Source: JALHRI01 sp044351685
GTDB taxonomy: Bacteria > Pseudomonadota > Alphaproteobacteria > Rickettsiales > UBA3002
Assembly: GCA_044351685.1 (NCBI GenBank)
Contig: JBILFK010000019.1
Location: forward strand, 1-18,037
Reading direction: 5' to 3'
Length of the DNA stretch: 18,037 nucleotides
Part shown: positions 6,118 to 13,275 of the stretch, one piece after another
How positions within the stretch are numbered: the first letter of the stretch is position 1
How the letters are laid out: the number at the start of each line of letters is the position of its first letter
Made by a program: the position numbers and the translations under genes
Notes under the pieces: model-generated
What the model saw: only the letters and a program-made list of their open reading frames with translations
Told to the model about the DNA's origin: nothing
Database searches by the model: none

Positions 6118-7273
6118 ACTGAAACATTTGCATAAGCGCTACAGCGATTTTGCAGCGCTGCGCGATGTCTCGCTGCGGATAGAAACCGGCGAGCTGGTGG
6201 CATTGCTTGGCCCTTCGGGTTCGGGTAAAACCACGTTGCTGCGCATGATTTCTGGGCTCGATATTCCCGATTCGGGTGTGGTGATGGTGCGCGGGCAAAA
6301 CGCCACCACCGCCCGCCCAAGTGATCGTAATGTTGGGTTTGTGTTTCAACATTACGCGTTGTTTCGGCATATGAATGTGTTTGAAAACGTGGCGTTCGGT
6401 TTGCGCGTGCGGCCTAAAAAACATCGGCTCAGTGAGGCGGCGATCCACGATAAGGTGATGCAGCTATTGCGTATGGTGCATCTTGATGCGCTGAGCGCGC
6501 GCTTTCCTTCGCAGCTATCGGGTGGGCAACGCCAGCGCGTGGCATTGGCGCGCGCACTGGCCGTGGAACCAAGTGTACTGCTGCTTGATGAACCGTTTGG
6601 TGCGCTGGATGCCAAAGTGCGTAAAGAACTTCGCCGTTGGATGCGTCGCCTGCACGAAGAGCTGAATATTACCACCGTATTCGTCACGCACGACCAGGAA
6701 GAAGCGATGGAAATGGCCGACCGTGTGGTGGTGATGAGCCAGGGACGTATCGAGCAGGTGGGCACCCCCGAACAGGTGTACGCGGAACCGAGCAATGCGT
6801 TCGTTTATGATTTTCTGGGGCATTATAACGAGTTCCCCGCATGGCAACTGCCCGATGGCACGCTGCTGCTGAAAGAGGGTGATCAACAACCCAAAGCCGC
6901 ACCCGCGAAAACAATGCCCACACGCACGCATTGGAGCCAGCGCATTCCGCTGCTTTCGCCACTGCTGGATGTGGTGGGCGTGCAGTTGGGCGGCGAACCG
7001 CGCACCGCCCAATCGCCTGCAGGTGGGCTTGGCGTGGCAGTGAAAGTATTTTGCAGGCCGCACCAACTTTACCTGCACCGAACGCGCCAGCCCGGCACAG
7101 TGGCGGCGCGCATTACGCATGTGAATGCGGCAGGGCCGCTGGTGAAGCTGGAGCTGGAACGCGAAGGCGGCAATTTGCTGGATGCGGAATTACAAAAAAC
7201 CGTGCTCGATAGTTTACAGCTCGCACGCGGTGATACGGTATATGTGCAACCCAAAGAGATGAGGGTATTTTAG
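6110..7273 (+). CDS. cysA: Sulfate/thiosulfate import ATP-binding protein CysA
   Basis: This cytoplasmic ATPase drives sulfate/thiosulfate import. All ABC motifs are intact: Walker A GPSGSGKTT (34-42), Q-loop Gln80 (FVFQHYALF), signature LSGGQRQRVALARAL (136-150), Walker B VLLLDEPFGALD (156-167) and H-loop His194 (FVTHDQEEAMEMAD). The C-terminal regulatory part has the CysA-type VFCRPHQLYL segment (313-322) with a TOBE-like fold to the end. At 387 residues it is slightly longer than many CysA proteins. The extra length seems to sit in the linker at about 250-305, which contains a proline- and charge-rich stretch. It is the last gene of the sbp-cysT-cysW-cysA operon. No CysB-type or other regulator site was recognised. 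Confidence 0.94.
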   Translation: MIELKHLHKRYSDFAALRDVSLRIETGELVALLGPSGSGKTTLLRMISGLDIPDSGVVMVRGQNATTARPSDRNVGFVFQHYALFRHMNVFENVAFGLRVRPKKHRLSEAAIHDKVMQLLRMVHLDALSARFPSQLSGGQRQRVALARALAVEPSVLLLDEPFGALDAKVRKELRRWMRRLHEELNITTVFVTHDQEEAMEMADRVVVMSQGRIEQVGTPEQVYAEPSNAFVYDFLGHYNEFPAWQLPDGTLLLKEGDQQPKAAPAKTMPTRTHWSQRIPLLSPLLDVVGVQLGGEPRTAQSPAGGLGVAVKVFCRPHQLYLHRTRQPGTVAARITHVNAAGPLVKLELEREGGNLLDAELQKTVLDSLQLARGDTVYVQPKEMRVF

Positions 7274-7285
7274 ATGCTTCGGCCG

Positions 7286-7300
7286 AGCACATACTGTGCT
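7286..7300. repeat. Short hairpin 12 bases after the cysA stop
   Basis: AGCACA (7286-7291) pairs perfectly with TGTGCT (7295-7300) around TAC. It is embedded in a segment, GCTTCGGCCGAGCACA at 7276-7291, that recurs in inverted orientation at 9885-9900 with one mismatch. No T-tract follows, so terminator function is uncertain. Confidence 0.5.
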
Positions 7301-7306
7301 GGCCTT

Positions 7307-7336
7307 CGCGCCGCTTCGCGGGCTCATGGCTGGCTC
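7307..7336 (+). repeat. Shared intergenic repeat module, copy 1
   Basis: This 30-base segment matches 9807-9836 at 28 of 30 positions (CGCGCCG, then TTCGCGGGCTCA, then GGCTGGCTC). A shorter relative of its second half, GGCTCAAGGCGGCTC, lies at 1163-1177. All three are between genes, consistent with a dispersed repeat family of this genome. Confidence 0.65.
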
Positions 7337-7410
7337 GATTCTACTGAATCTCGCATAAAAGGATAACATTGTGTGATACGAGCGCAGTAGCGCGAGTCAG
7401 CCCTGAGCTC
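7320..7410 (+). repeat. Long interrupted stem-loop between cysA and ampG
   Basis: The arm at 7320-7337 pairs with 7393-7410: 15 Watson-Crick pairs, two G-T pairs and one mismatch out of 18. The helix continues inward with CTACTG (7341-7346) against CAGTAG (7385-7390) and CTCG (7350-7353) against CGAG (7379-7382), separated by small internal loops. Roughly 28 base pairs in a 91-base element is more than expected by chance. It could be a structured RNA, a folded repeat or a processing site; no known RNA family is recognised. Confidence 0.55.
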
Positions 7411-7417
7411 GCCTCAT

Positions 7418-7439
7418 AGCGATTTCAGGAGAAATCGCT
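7418..7439. repeat. Hairpin AGCGATTTC-AGGA-GAAATCGCT before ampG
   Basis: There are perfect 9-base arms with a tetraloop, ending 14 bases before the AAGGA ribosome site of the ampG-like gene. It resembles the hairpin at 9781-9802 in core sequence and geometry. Confidence 0.6.
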
Positions 7440-7463
7440 GGAGGTATTAAAAAAGGAAACCCT

Positions 7464-8696
7464 ATGTTCAGAGTTTATTTTACATCGCAGCAATTATTGA
7501 TTTTGGCGCTGGGGTTTTTTTCGGGCTTGCCGCTGGCGCTTACCGCATCCACGCTTACGGCGTGGCTGGCCGATACAGGTGTAGAGCGCACCGCCATTGG
7601 TTTATTTGCAGCGGTGGCAACACCCTATGCGTTTAAGTTTCTTTGGGCGCCACTGATGGATGCGCTGCGCCTGCCGCTGCTTGGCCGCCTGGGGCGCAGG
7701 CGTAGCTGGTTGCTGTTATGCCAGGTATTGTTGGTTGCCAGCATGATTGCGATGGCTGGCAGCAACCCCGCCAGCATGCCGCTGGCTACTGCGCTTATCG
7801 CGGTGATATTGGCGACAGCATCGGCCAGCCAAGATATTGTGATCGATGCGTACCGCGTGGAATTATTGCCCACCGAAGCGCAGGGCGCAGGTGCAGCCAT
7901 GGCCACGTTTGGCTACCGTATTGGCATGCTGGTATCGGGTGCGGGCGCGTTATTTTTGGCCGATCATTATGGTTGGCACACCACTTATTTCTGCATGGCG
8001 GGGGTGATGGGTGTGGGCGCATTGCTCACGCTGCTGATGCGCGAAACCTCAACGGCACATACGCAACGCACGGTGCATAGCCTGCGGGCGTTTTTGCGGC
8101 AATCGGTGATAGCGCCGCTGGCGGATTTTACCACCCGCCCACATTGGGTGGCGGTGGTGTGTTTTATTGTGCTGTATAAATTGGGCGATGCGTTTTTAGG
8201 CACCATGTTTAACCCGTTTTTGCTCGATATTGGATTCACCAAATCGCAGATTGCTGAAATTGTGAAACTCTATGGCTTCGCCGCCACCATGCTGGGTGTG
8301 TTTGTGGGCGGCGCGCTAGTGGCCAAACTGGGCATGTACCGCGCGCTTATGCTTTCCGGCGTGCTGCATATGGGCACCAACTTGCTGCTGGTTGTGCAGG
8401 CGCAACTGGGGGCGGATGCGCATTTTCTGATTTTCAGTATTGCTTCTGAAAACTTAACTGGCGGCATGAGTACGGCGGCGTTTATTGCGTATCTTTCGGC
8501 GTTATGTTCGCTGCACTACACCGCTACGCAATATGCGCTGGTTAGTTCGCTTGCGGCGTTTGGCCGCACGTGGCTTTCCACCCCTTCGGGCTACGTGGCC
8601 GATGCGGTGGGTTGGGAGATATTTTTTGCCATTTCCTGCATCATTTCGCTACCCAGCTTGCTCGTGCTGTGGTGGATTGAGCACCGAAAAAAATAG
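7464..8696 (+). CDS. ampG: AmpG-like major facilitator permease
   Basis: This 410-residue inner-membrane protein has about twelve hydrophobic helices and resembles AmpG, the permease that carries GlcNAc-anhydro-muropeptides into the cytoplasm for recycling. The N-terminus LGFFSGLPLALTASTLTAWL (16-35) and the following GVERTAIGLFA, PYAFKFLWAPLMDAL and LGRRRSWLL match the family pattern closely. ASASQDIVIDAYRVELL is the conserved acidic segment of a later helix. The start has an AAGGA ribosome site (7453-7457) six bases upstream. It stands alone after a structured gap, with hemF 74 bases downstream. No beta-lactamase or ampR is present in the window. Substrate assignment is by family only, and related transporters carry other cargo. 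Confidence 0.85.
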   Translation: MFRVYFTSQQLLILALGFFSGLPLALTASTLTAWLADTGVERTAIGLFAAVATPYAFKFLWAPLMDALRLPLLGRLGRRRSWLLLCQVLLVASMIAMAGSNPASMPLATALIAVILATASASQDIVIDAYRVELLPTEAQGAGAAMATFGYRIGMLVSGAGALFLADHYGWHTTYFCMAGVMGVGALLTLLMRETSTAHTQRTVHSLRAFLRQSVIAPLADFTTRPHWVAVVCFIVLYKLGDAFLGTMFNPFLLDIGFTKSQIAEIVKLYGFAATMLGVFVGGALVAKLGMYRALMLSGVLHMGTNLLLVVQAQLGADAHFLIFSIASENLTGGMSTAAFIAYLSALCSLHYTATQYALVSSLAAFGRTWLSTPSGYVADAVGWEIFFAISCIISLPSLLVLWWIEHRKK

Positions 8697-8703
8697 CTGC
8701 GGG

Positions 8704-8717
8704 TTGATATACATCAA
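8704..8717 (+). promoter_or_regulatory. Perfect FNR/Anr/FixK-type box upstream of hemF, with likely -10
   Basis: TTGATATACATCAA is an exact match to the FNR-family consensus TTGAT-N4-ATCAA and begins eight bases after the ampG stop. A possible -10, TGTAAA (8738-8743), would place the transcription start near 8750, with the box centred about 40 bases upstream, which is the spacing used for class II activation by FNR-type proteins. No other full match was seen in the window. The regulator itself is not encoded here. Confidence 0.75.
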
Positions 8718-8770
8718 CGCATTGCGCTGGTGTGCGTTGTAAAGCTGCGCTAACCTTGATGGAGAAAACA

Positions 8771-9766
8771 ATGTCCGTTGCCTTACCGATGCCAGACACA
8801 CATACGCTTGCTGAAAAAAAATCGCTCGCCGAAGGCTGGTTTCGCAACCTGCGTGGCAGCATATGTGCGGCGTTCGAGCAATGCGAAGATGCACTCGAAG
8901 GTACGGTGCACCGCGACCAACCTGCCGGGCGCTTTAGCATTACCCCATGGCAGCGCCCCGAAGGCGGTGGCGGTGAAATCGGCATGATGAAAGGCCGGGT
9001 ATTTGAAAAAGTGGGCGTGAATATTTCTACTGTACACGGCGAGTTCAGCGAAGCTTTTCGCAAAGAAATCCCTGGTGCTGCTGCCGACCCGCGTTTTTGG
9101 GCAACCGGCATTTCGCTGGTGGCGCATATGCGTTCGCCACTGGTGCCTGCGGCGCATTTTAACACCCGCATGATCACCACCGGTGAGGGGATGCGCCTAT
9201 GGTTTGGCGGCGGCGGCGATTTGAACCCCATGCTGCCGGTGGATGCCGACACACATGATTTCCACGCCGCTTTCAAAAAAACATGCGATGATTTTTCGCC
9301 CGATTTTTACCCGGCCTTCGATGGCTGGTGCGAGGAATATTTTTTTATTCCGCACCGTAATGAATCGCGTGGGGTGGGCGGTATTTTTTATGATTATCTG
9401 GGGCTGCAAACGCTGGGAGCAGATAGCACGCCCATTTCGCCTAGCCAGTTTGGCAAAGGCGGCGTTGGCAAAGAGCGCACCGAACACGGCATGAAAGTGG
9501 CAGCCGCCGCCGATTTAGACTGGGATGAAGCCTTTGCCTTTACCCGAGCAGTGGGCGAATGTTTCCGGCAGATTTATCCGGCGATCATTGCGCGCCACAT
9601 GCACAAGGAATGGACCGAGGCGCAGCGCGAACACCAGCTTCGCAAGCGCGGGCGCTACGCCGAATATAATTTGCTGTATGATCGCGGCACGCGTTTTGGC
9701 CTGATGACAGGCGGCAACCCGGAAGCGATTTTAATGTCGCTGCCGCCAGAAGCGAAGTGGGATTAA
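8771..9766 (+). CDS. hemF: Oxygen-dependent coproporphyrinogen III oxidase
   Basis: HemF converts coproporphyrinogen III to protoporphyrinogen IX with O2, a late step of heme synthesis, in the cytoplasm. From the ATG at 8771 the protein has 331 residues, within the family range. Conserved blocks include GRVFEKVGVNISTVHGEF (75-92), MRLWFGGGGDLNPM (141-154), IPHRNESRGVGGIFYDYL (193-210), and the C-terminal signature GRYAEYNLLYDRGTRFGL (294-311) followed by TGGNPEAILMSLPP. The start is chosen for GGAG six bases upstream; earlier in-frame starts lack this. It is preceded by an FNR-type box, implying redox control, and lies near the cytochrome bc1 genes that need heme. It converges on trmL. Confidence 0.95.
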   Translation: MSVALPMPDTHTLAEKKSLAEGWFRNLRGSICAAFEQCEDALEGTVHRDQPAGRFSITPWQRPEGGGGEIGMMKGRVFEKVGVNISTVHGEFSEAFRKEIPGAAADPRFWATGISLVAHMRSPLVPAAHFNTRMITTGEGMRLWFGGGGDLNPMLPVDADTHDFHAAFKKTCDDFSPDFYPAFDGWCEEYFFIPHRNESRGVGGIFYDYLGLQTLGADSTPISPSQFGKGGVGKERTEHGMKVAAAADLDWDEAFAFTRAVGECFRQIYPAIIARHMHKEWTEAQREHQLRKRGRYAEYNLLYDRGTRFGLMTGGNPEAILMSLPPEAKWD

Positions 9767-9780
9767 TAACAACTGCGCCC

Positions 9781-9802
9781 TGCGATTTTTTCTAAAATCG
9801 CA
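9781..9802. terminator. Hairpin between convergent hemF and trmL (possible terminator)
   Basis: TGCGATTTT (9781-9789) pairs perfectly with AAAATCGCA (9794-9802) around TTCT. It lies 14 bases after the hemF stop, in a convergent gap where a bidirectional terminator would be useful. It lacks a downstream T-run on both strands, so it may instead be a repeat element. TCGCAATGAC (9798-9807) is the exact complement of the outer arm at 341-350. Confidence 0.4.
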
Positions 9803-9806
9803 ATGA

Positions 9807-9836
9807 CGCGCCGTTTCGCGGGCTCAAGGCTGGCTC
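9807..9836 (+). repeat. Shared intergenic repeat module, copy 2
   Basis: This segment matches 7307-7336 at 28 of 30 positions. In this gap the companion GCTCCGGCCGAGC segment lies downstream and inverted (9888-9900), whereas in the cysA-ampG gap its partner lies upstream in direct orientation. The module is therefore shared but rearranged. Confidence 0.65.
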
Positions 9837-9900
9837 CGGCTTCTGCCGTCGCATAACAAGATGCACGTGATGCAATCGCCAGCATGTGCTCGGCCGGAGC
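9833..9900. repeat. Inverted repeat GCTCCGGC / GCCGGAGC before the trmL stop
   Basis: Perfect 8-base arms (9833-9840 and 9893-9900) bracket 52 bases. The right end is three bases beyond the trmL stop on that strand, so it could form the 3' end of the trmL message. Confidence 0.5.
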
Positions 9901-9903
9901 AAA

Positions 9904-10374
9904 TTACTTACCCATCTGTCTGCAAGCCTCGGCCACCAGCATGCCTGCAGCCATGGCCACATTCAGCGAGCGCACGCCTTCGCGCATCGGAATAAAGAGT
10001 AGCGTATCCATCAGCGCATAGAGTTCACGCGGGGTGCCGGCCGATTCGCGCCCAAGCACCACATAATCGCTGGCGGCGAAGGCCATATCAGTATAACGGC
10101 AATCGCCATCGGTTTCGAGCAATAACAAGCGGCCCGGGTTGGTTTCCCGGTAGGCAAGAAATTGCTGCCAGTTGAGATGCGTTTGCATATGCGCTTTTTC
10201 GATATAATCCATGCCTGCACGCTTTAACTTTTGCGCGTTGAGCGGAAATCCGCATGGCTCGACCACATGCACTTCGCAGCCCATACAGGCGCTTAAGCGC
10301 AACATGGCCCCCAAATTCTGCGGAATATCGGGCTGATATAAGACAAGGCGTAGCATCGAAGTGACGCTAGCCAT
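9904..10374 (-). CDS. trmL: tRNA (cytidine(34)-2'-O)-methyltransferase TrmL
   Basis: This 156-residue SPOUT-fold enzyme has the same length as typical TrmL. TrmL methylates the wobble base of certain leucine tRNAs using S-adenosylmethionine. The N-terminal strand LRLVLYQPDIPQNLGAMLRL (8-27), the VVEPCGFPL segment (37-45) with KRAGMDY (51-57), the cofactor loop VVLGRESAGTPREL (105-118), and the trefoil-knot motif IPMREGVRSLNVAMAAGM (128-145) all fit. Two starts are possible: 10374, or an in-frame ATG at 10356 that would begin MLRLVLYQPD, closer to the usual N-terminus. Neither has a clear ribosome site. The gene is divergent from petA and convergent with hemF. Confidence 0.92.
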   Translation of the reverse strand: MASVTSMLRLVLYQPDIPQNLGAMLRLSACMGCEVHVVEPCGFPLNAQKLKRAGMDYIEKAHMQTHLNWQQFLAYRETNPGRLLLLETDGDCRYTDMAFAASDYVVLGRESAGTPRELYALMDTLLFIPMREGVRSLNVAMAAGMLVAEACRQMGK

Positions 10375-10423
10375 TTATTTGTGCGAAATCCAGTGCCGAG
10401 GCAAACGATGTACGCGCCTTAAC

Positions 10424-10452
10424 TTGACAGCACGCACAGGCTTCGCTAGCAG
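10424..10452 (+). promoter_or_regulatory. Likely sigma-70-type promoter of the petABC operon
   Basis: A perfect -35 TTGACA (10424-10429) is followed after 17 bases by TAGCAG (10447-10452), which keeps three of six consensus -10 bases. Alphaproteobacterial housekeeping promoters often have a strong -35 and a weak -10. It would leave a leader of roughly 25 bases before the petA ATG. Confidence 0.5.
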
Positions 10453-10482
10453 CAAGAAAAGACCTATTTTCGAAAGAACCCT

Positions 10483-11022
10483 ATGGCCACAGATACTTCT
10501 CATGCAGCTGCTGCAGGCGAAACTCGCCGTGATTTCATTGTTCTCACTTCGTATGCGATGGCAGGCATTGGTGCTGCTGCCGTTATCTGGCCGTTTGTCG
10601 ATAGCATGAACCCGGCGGCCGATACGCTCGCGATGGCTTCCACCGAAGTGGATATTTCTGCCGTGGCGGTGGGGCAGGAAATTAAAGTGATGTGGCGCGG
10701 TAAGCCTGTGTTTATTCGTCACCGTACCAAAAAGAATATTGCGGAAGCCGAAGCCGTGAAACTCGGCGATTTGATTGACCCCGAAACCGATGCCGCGCGC
10801 GTGCAGAAGGGCAAAGAGGAATGGCTCGTGGTGGTGGGTGTGTGCACACACCTTGGCTGCGTGCCACTGGGCAATATGGCGGGCGAGTATGGCGGCTGGT
10901 TCTGTCCATGCCATGGTTCGCACTACGATACTTCCGGGCGCCGGCGCAAAGGCCCGGCACCAACAAATTTAGCGGTTCCGCCGTATCAATTTGTATCAGA
11001 AACTAAAATTAAAATCGGCTAA
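10483..11022 (+). CDS. petA: Ubiquinol-cytochrome c reductase, Rieske iron-sulfur subunit
   Basis: This is the Rieske protein of the bc1 complex, which moves electrons from ubiquinol at the Qo site to cytochrome c1 on the periplasmic side. It has 179 residues. The N-terminus carries a Tat-type signal-anchor: TRRDFIVLTS (14-23) followed by the membrane segment at about 21-39. Both cluster-binding boxes are intact. Box I is CTHLGC with ligands Cys121 and His123, and box II is CPCHGS with ligands Cys141 and His144. Cys126 and Cys143 would form the stabilising disulfide. The tail KGPAPTNLAVPPYQF (156-170) is typical. It is the first gene of petABC. A small GCAGC-GTATTT-GCTGC hairpin (11026-11041) follows the stop. 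Confidence 0.96.
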   Translation: MATDTSHAAAAGETRRDFIVLTSYAMAGIGAAAVIWPFVDSMNPAADTLAMASTEVDISAVAVGQEIKVMWRGKPVFIRHRTKKNIAEAEAVKLGDLIDPETDAARVQKGKEEWLVVVGVCTHLGCVPLGNMAGEYGGWFCPCHGSHYDTSGRRRKGPAPTNLAVPPYQFVSETKIKIG

Positions 11023-11070
11023 CGCGCAGCGTATTTGCTGCATTCATGTGGATTCTTTTTACGAGGCTTT

Positions 11071-12510
11071 ATGGCACTACATCACGAAACACCATATAAA
11101 GGCTGGGTTGGCTGGGTAGATTCACGTCTGCCAATTTTCTATGCCATGGACAAAGTGGTGGGCAGCAAACACCCCACACCGCGCAACCTGAATTATTTTT
11201 GGAACTTTGGTTCGCTGGCAGGCATTATGCTGGTGGTGCAAATTCTCACCGGCCTGTTTCTGGCGATGAATTATAATGCCAGCGTGGCTGGGGCCTTTGA
11301 TTCGGTGGAACGCATTATGCGCGACGTGAATTACGGCTGGCTGATTCGTTATATGCATGCGGTGGGTGCGAGCATGTTCTTCATTGTGGTGTATATCCAT
11401 ATTTTCCGTGGCCTATTTTACGGCTCGTACAAAAAACCCCGCGAAATTCTGTGGGGCTTGGGCGTGGTGATTTTATTGCTGATGATGGCCACCGCTTTTA
11501 TGGGTTACGTTCTGCCATGGGGGCAAATGAGCTTCTGGGGTGCCACCGTGATTACCAACCTGTTCTCGGCGTTTCCGCTGGTGGGAGAGGGCATTGTAAC
11601 ATGGCTGTGGGGCGGTTTCTCGGTGGATAATGCCACGCTGAACCGTTTCTTTGCGCTGCACTTCCTGATGCCCTTCCTGATTGTGGGCGTGGTGGTGCTG
11701 CATATTCTGGCGCTGAATGCGTTTGGCTCGAACAACCCCACCGGTATCGATGTGAAATCGGACAAGGATACCATTCCATTCCACCCGTATTATACGATCA
11801 AAGACTTTTTTGGCTTTGGTATCTTCTTTTTGGTGTATGCGGCGTTTGTGTTTTATGCGCCGAATTATCTGGGGCATGCCGATAACTATATTCCCGCCGA
11901 TCCGTTGGTGACGCCTGCGCATATTGTGCCGGAATGGTACTTCCTGCCGTTTTATGCGATTTTGCGCGCCTTCGTGTTTGATATTCCGTTGTGGGCACTT
12001 GGCCTTGCGGCGCTGGGCGTGAATGGCGCAATTGTACTGAAATTGCTGCGCGATGGTAAGTTTTTTGGCTTCGCCGATGCGTTAACCGGCTCGCGCAAGG
12101 AAGCACATTTCGCGCTGATTCGTCGCGCGTTTGCGCTTACGGGCTTTGCCTTTTTGCTTATTTTCCTTGGGCTTCGTGGCCATGTGATTGAAGCCAAGCT
12201 GGCGGGTGTGCTTGCGATGTTTGGCTCGATTATTGTGCTGTTCTTTATTCCTTGGCTCGATACTTCGCCAGTGCGTTCGTGCAATTACCGCCCGGTCTAT
12301 AAGTGGTTTGTGTATCTGTTTGCGATTAACGGCATTTTCCTCGGCTGGCTGGGTTCGCAGCCCGCGGAAGGGGTGTATGTGCTGATGGCGCTTGCTGGAA
12401 CCGCGTATTACTTCGCGCATTTTCTAGTGATTATGCCGCTGCTTGGAAAACATGAAAAAACGCTGCCGCTGCCGAATTCGATTCGTGAATCGGTGTTGAA
12501 AACCGCGTAG
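11071..12510 (+). CDS. petB: Ubiquinol-cytochrome c reductase, cytochrome b subunit, with extra segment
   Basis: This is the membrane core of the bc1 complex, binding two b hemes and both quinone sites. The ATG at 11071 is preceded by GAGG. The 479 residues start with the usual N-terminal helix region. Heme ligands are His96 and His110 in helix B, and His197 and His211 in helix D; the 14-residue spacing of both pairs marks a bc1-type rather than b6-type protein. The Qo motif PEWY is at 287-290. The protein is longer than common alphaproteobacterial versions (about 400-440). The extra length falls between ILRAF (297-301) and helix F (KLAGVLAMFGSI, 376-387), and includes two hydrophobic stretches near 305-324 and 353-368. 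Downstream, WLDTSPVRS and the last helices are normal. Confidence 0.96.
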   Translation: MALHHETPYKGWVGWVDSRLPIFYAMDKVVGSKHPTPRNLNYFWNFGSLAGIMLVVQILTGLFLAMNYNASVAGAFDSVERIMRDVNYGWLIRYMHAVGASMFFIVVYIHIFRGLFYGSYKKPREILWGLGVVILLLMMATAFMGYVLPWGQMSFWGATVITNLFSAFPLVGEGIVTWLWGGFSVDNATLNRFFALHFLMPFLIVGVVVLHILALNAFGSNNPTGIDVKSDKDTIPFHPYYTIKDFFGFGIFFLVYAAFVFYAPNYLGHADNYIPADPLVTPAHIVPEWYFLPFYAILRAFVFDIPLWALGLAALGVNGAIVLKLLRDGKFFGFADALTGSRKEAHFALIRRAFALTGFAFLLIFLGLRGHVIEAKLAGVLAMFGSIIVLFFIPWLDTSPVRSCNYRPVYKWFVYLFAINGIFLGWLGSQPAEGVYVLMALAGTAYYFAHFLVIMPLLGKHEKTLPLPNSIRESVLKTA

Positions 12511-12519
12511 GAGAACCTC

Positions 12520-13275
12520 ATGAAACGCACGCTATTTTTTGCCTTACTGATGTTCCCGCTCGCGGCATTTGCTGCAGGTGATGTGAAGCACCCAAAGCAA
12601 ATGGACTGGCCGTTTGAAGGCCCGCTTGGGCGCGTGGATGTGCAATCGGCGCAGCGCGGGTTTCAAGTATACCGCGAAGTGTGCGCGGCGTGCCATGGCA
12701 TTCGGCGCGTGGCGTTTCGTAACCTGATGGATATTGGCTTTAGCGAAGGCGAAGTGAAAACCATCGCCAGTGAATCGACCATTATCGATGGCCCGAACGA
12801 TGATGGCGAAATGTTCGAGCGCCCTGGCCGCCCATCGGACCATGTGCCTTCGCCCTACGCCAACGAAAAGGCTGCACGTGCGCTGCATAATGGTGCCTAT
12901 CCGCCCGATTTAAGCCTGATCATCAAAGCGCGCCACGATGGTGCGAACTATGTGTATTCGCTACTTACCGGCTATGCAGACGCACCAGAGGGCGTGACGG
13001 TGCCGGAGGGTGCGCATTACAATCCGTATTTCCCCGGTGGCATTATTAAAATGGCGCCACCACTCATCACCGAAGGGCAAGTGACGTATCAGGATGATAC
13101 CAAGGCCACTATTGATCAGATGAGCATCGATATGGTGAATTTTCTGCAATGGGCCGCCGAGCCCGAAATGCAGGAGCGTAAAAGCATGGGCATGAAAGTC
13201 ATGTTCTTCCTGCTGGTGATGACCGGATTTTTCTTCTTCGCCAAGAAGCGTATCTGGAAAGATATTGAACATTAA
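12520..13275 (+). CDS. petC: Ubiquinol-cytochrome c reductase, cytochrome c1 subunit
   Basis: Cytochrome c1 passes electrons from the Rieske centre to soluble cytochrome c. The 251 residues begin with a signal peptide (1-19, ending AAFAAG). The heme c attachment motif is CAACH (55-59) and the axial ligand is probably Met178 in GGIIKMAPPL. Conserved SLIIKARHDGANYVYSLLTG (132-151) and NPYFPGG also fit. A C-terminal membrane anchor spans about 227-241, followed by a basic AKKRIWK tail on the cytoplasmic side. AGGAG overlapping the petB stop lies six bases before the start. The stop codon overlaps the uppP start as TAATG. Confidence 0.96.
   Translation: MKRTLFFALLMFPLAAFAAGDVKHPKQMDWPFEGPLGRVDVQSAQRGFQVYREVCAACHGIRRVAFRNLMDIGFSEGEVKTIASESTIIDGPNDDGEMFERPGRPSDHVPSPYANEKAARALHNGAYPPDLSLIIKARHDGANYVYSLLTGYADAPEGVTVPEGAHYNPYFPGGIIKMAPPLITEGQVTYQDDTKATIDQMSIDMVNFLQWAAEPEMQERKSMGMKVMFFLLVMTGFFFFAKKRIWKDIEH

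Noticed and set aside
6515..7120. 201-residue minus-strand frame antisense to cysA
   Set aside because: The plus strand encodes all ABC ATPase motifs in order, and the reverse frame has atypical composition.
11035..11070. Upstream start for petB
   Set aside because: It would add a 12-residue extension unlike cytochrome b N-termini. The ATG at 11071 with GAGG fits the family start.
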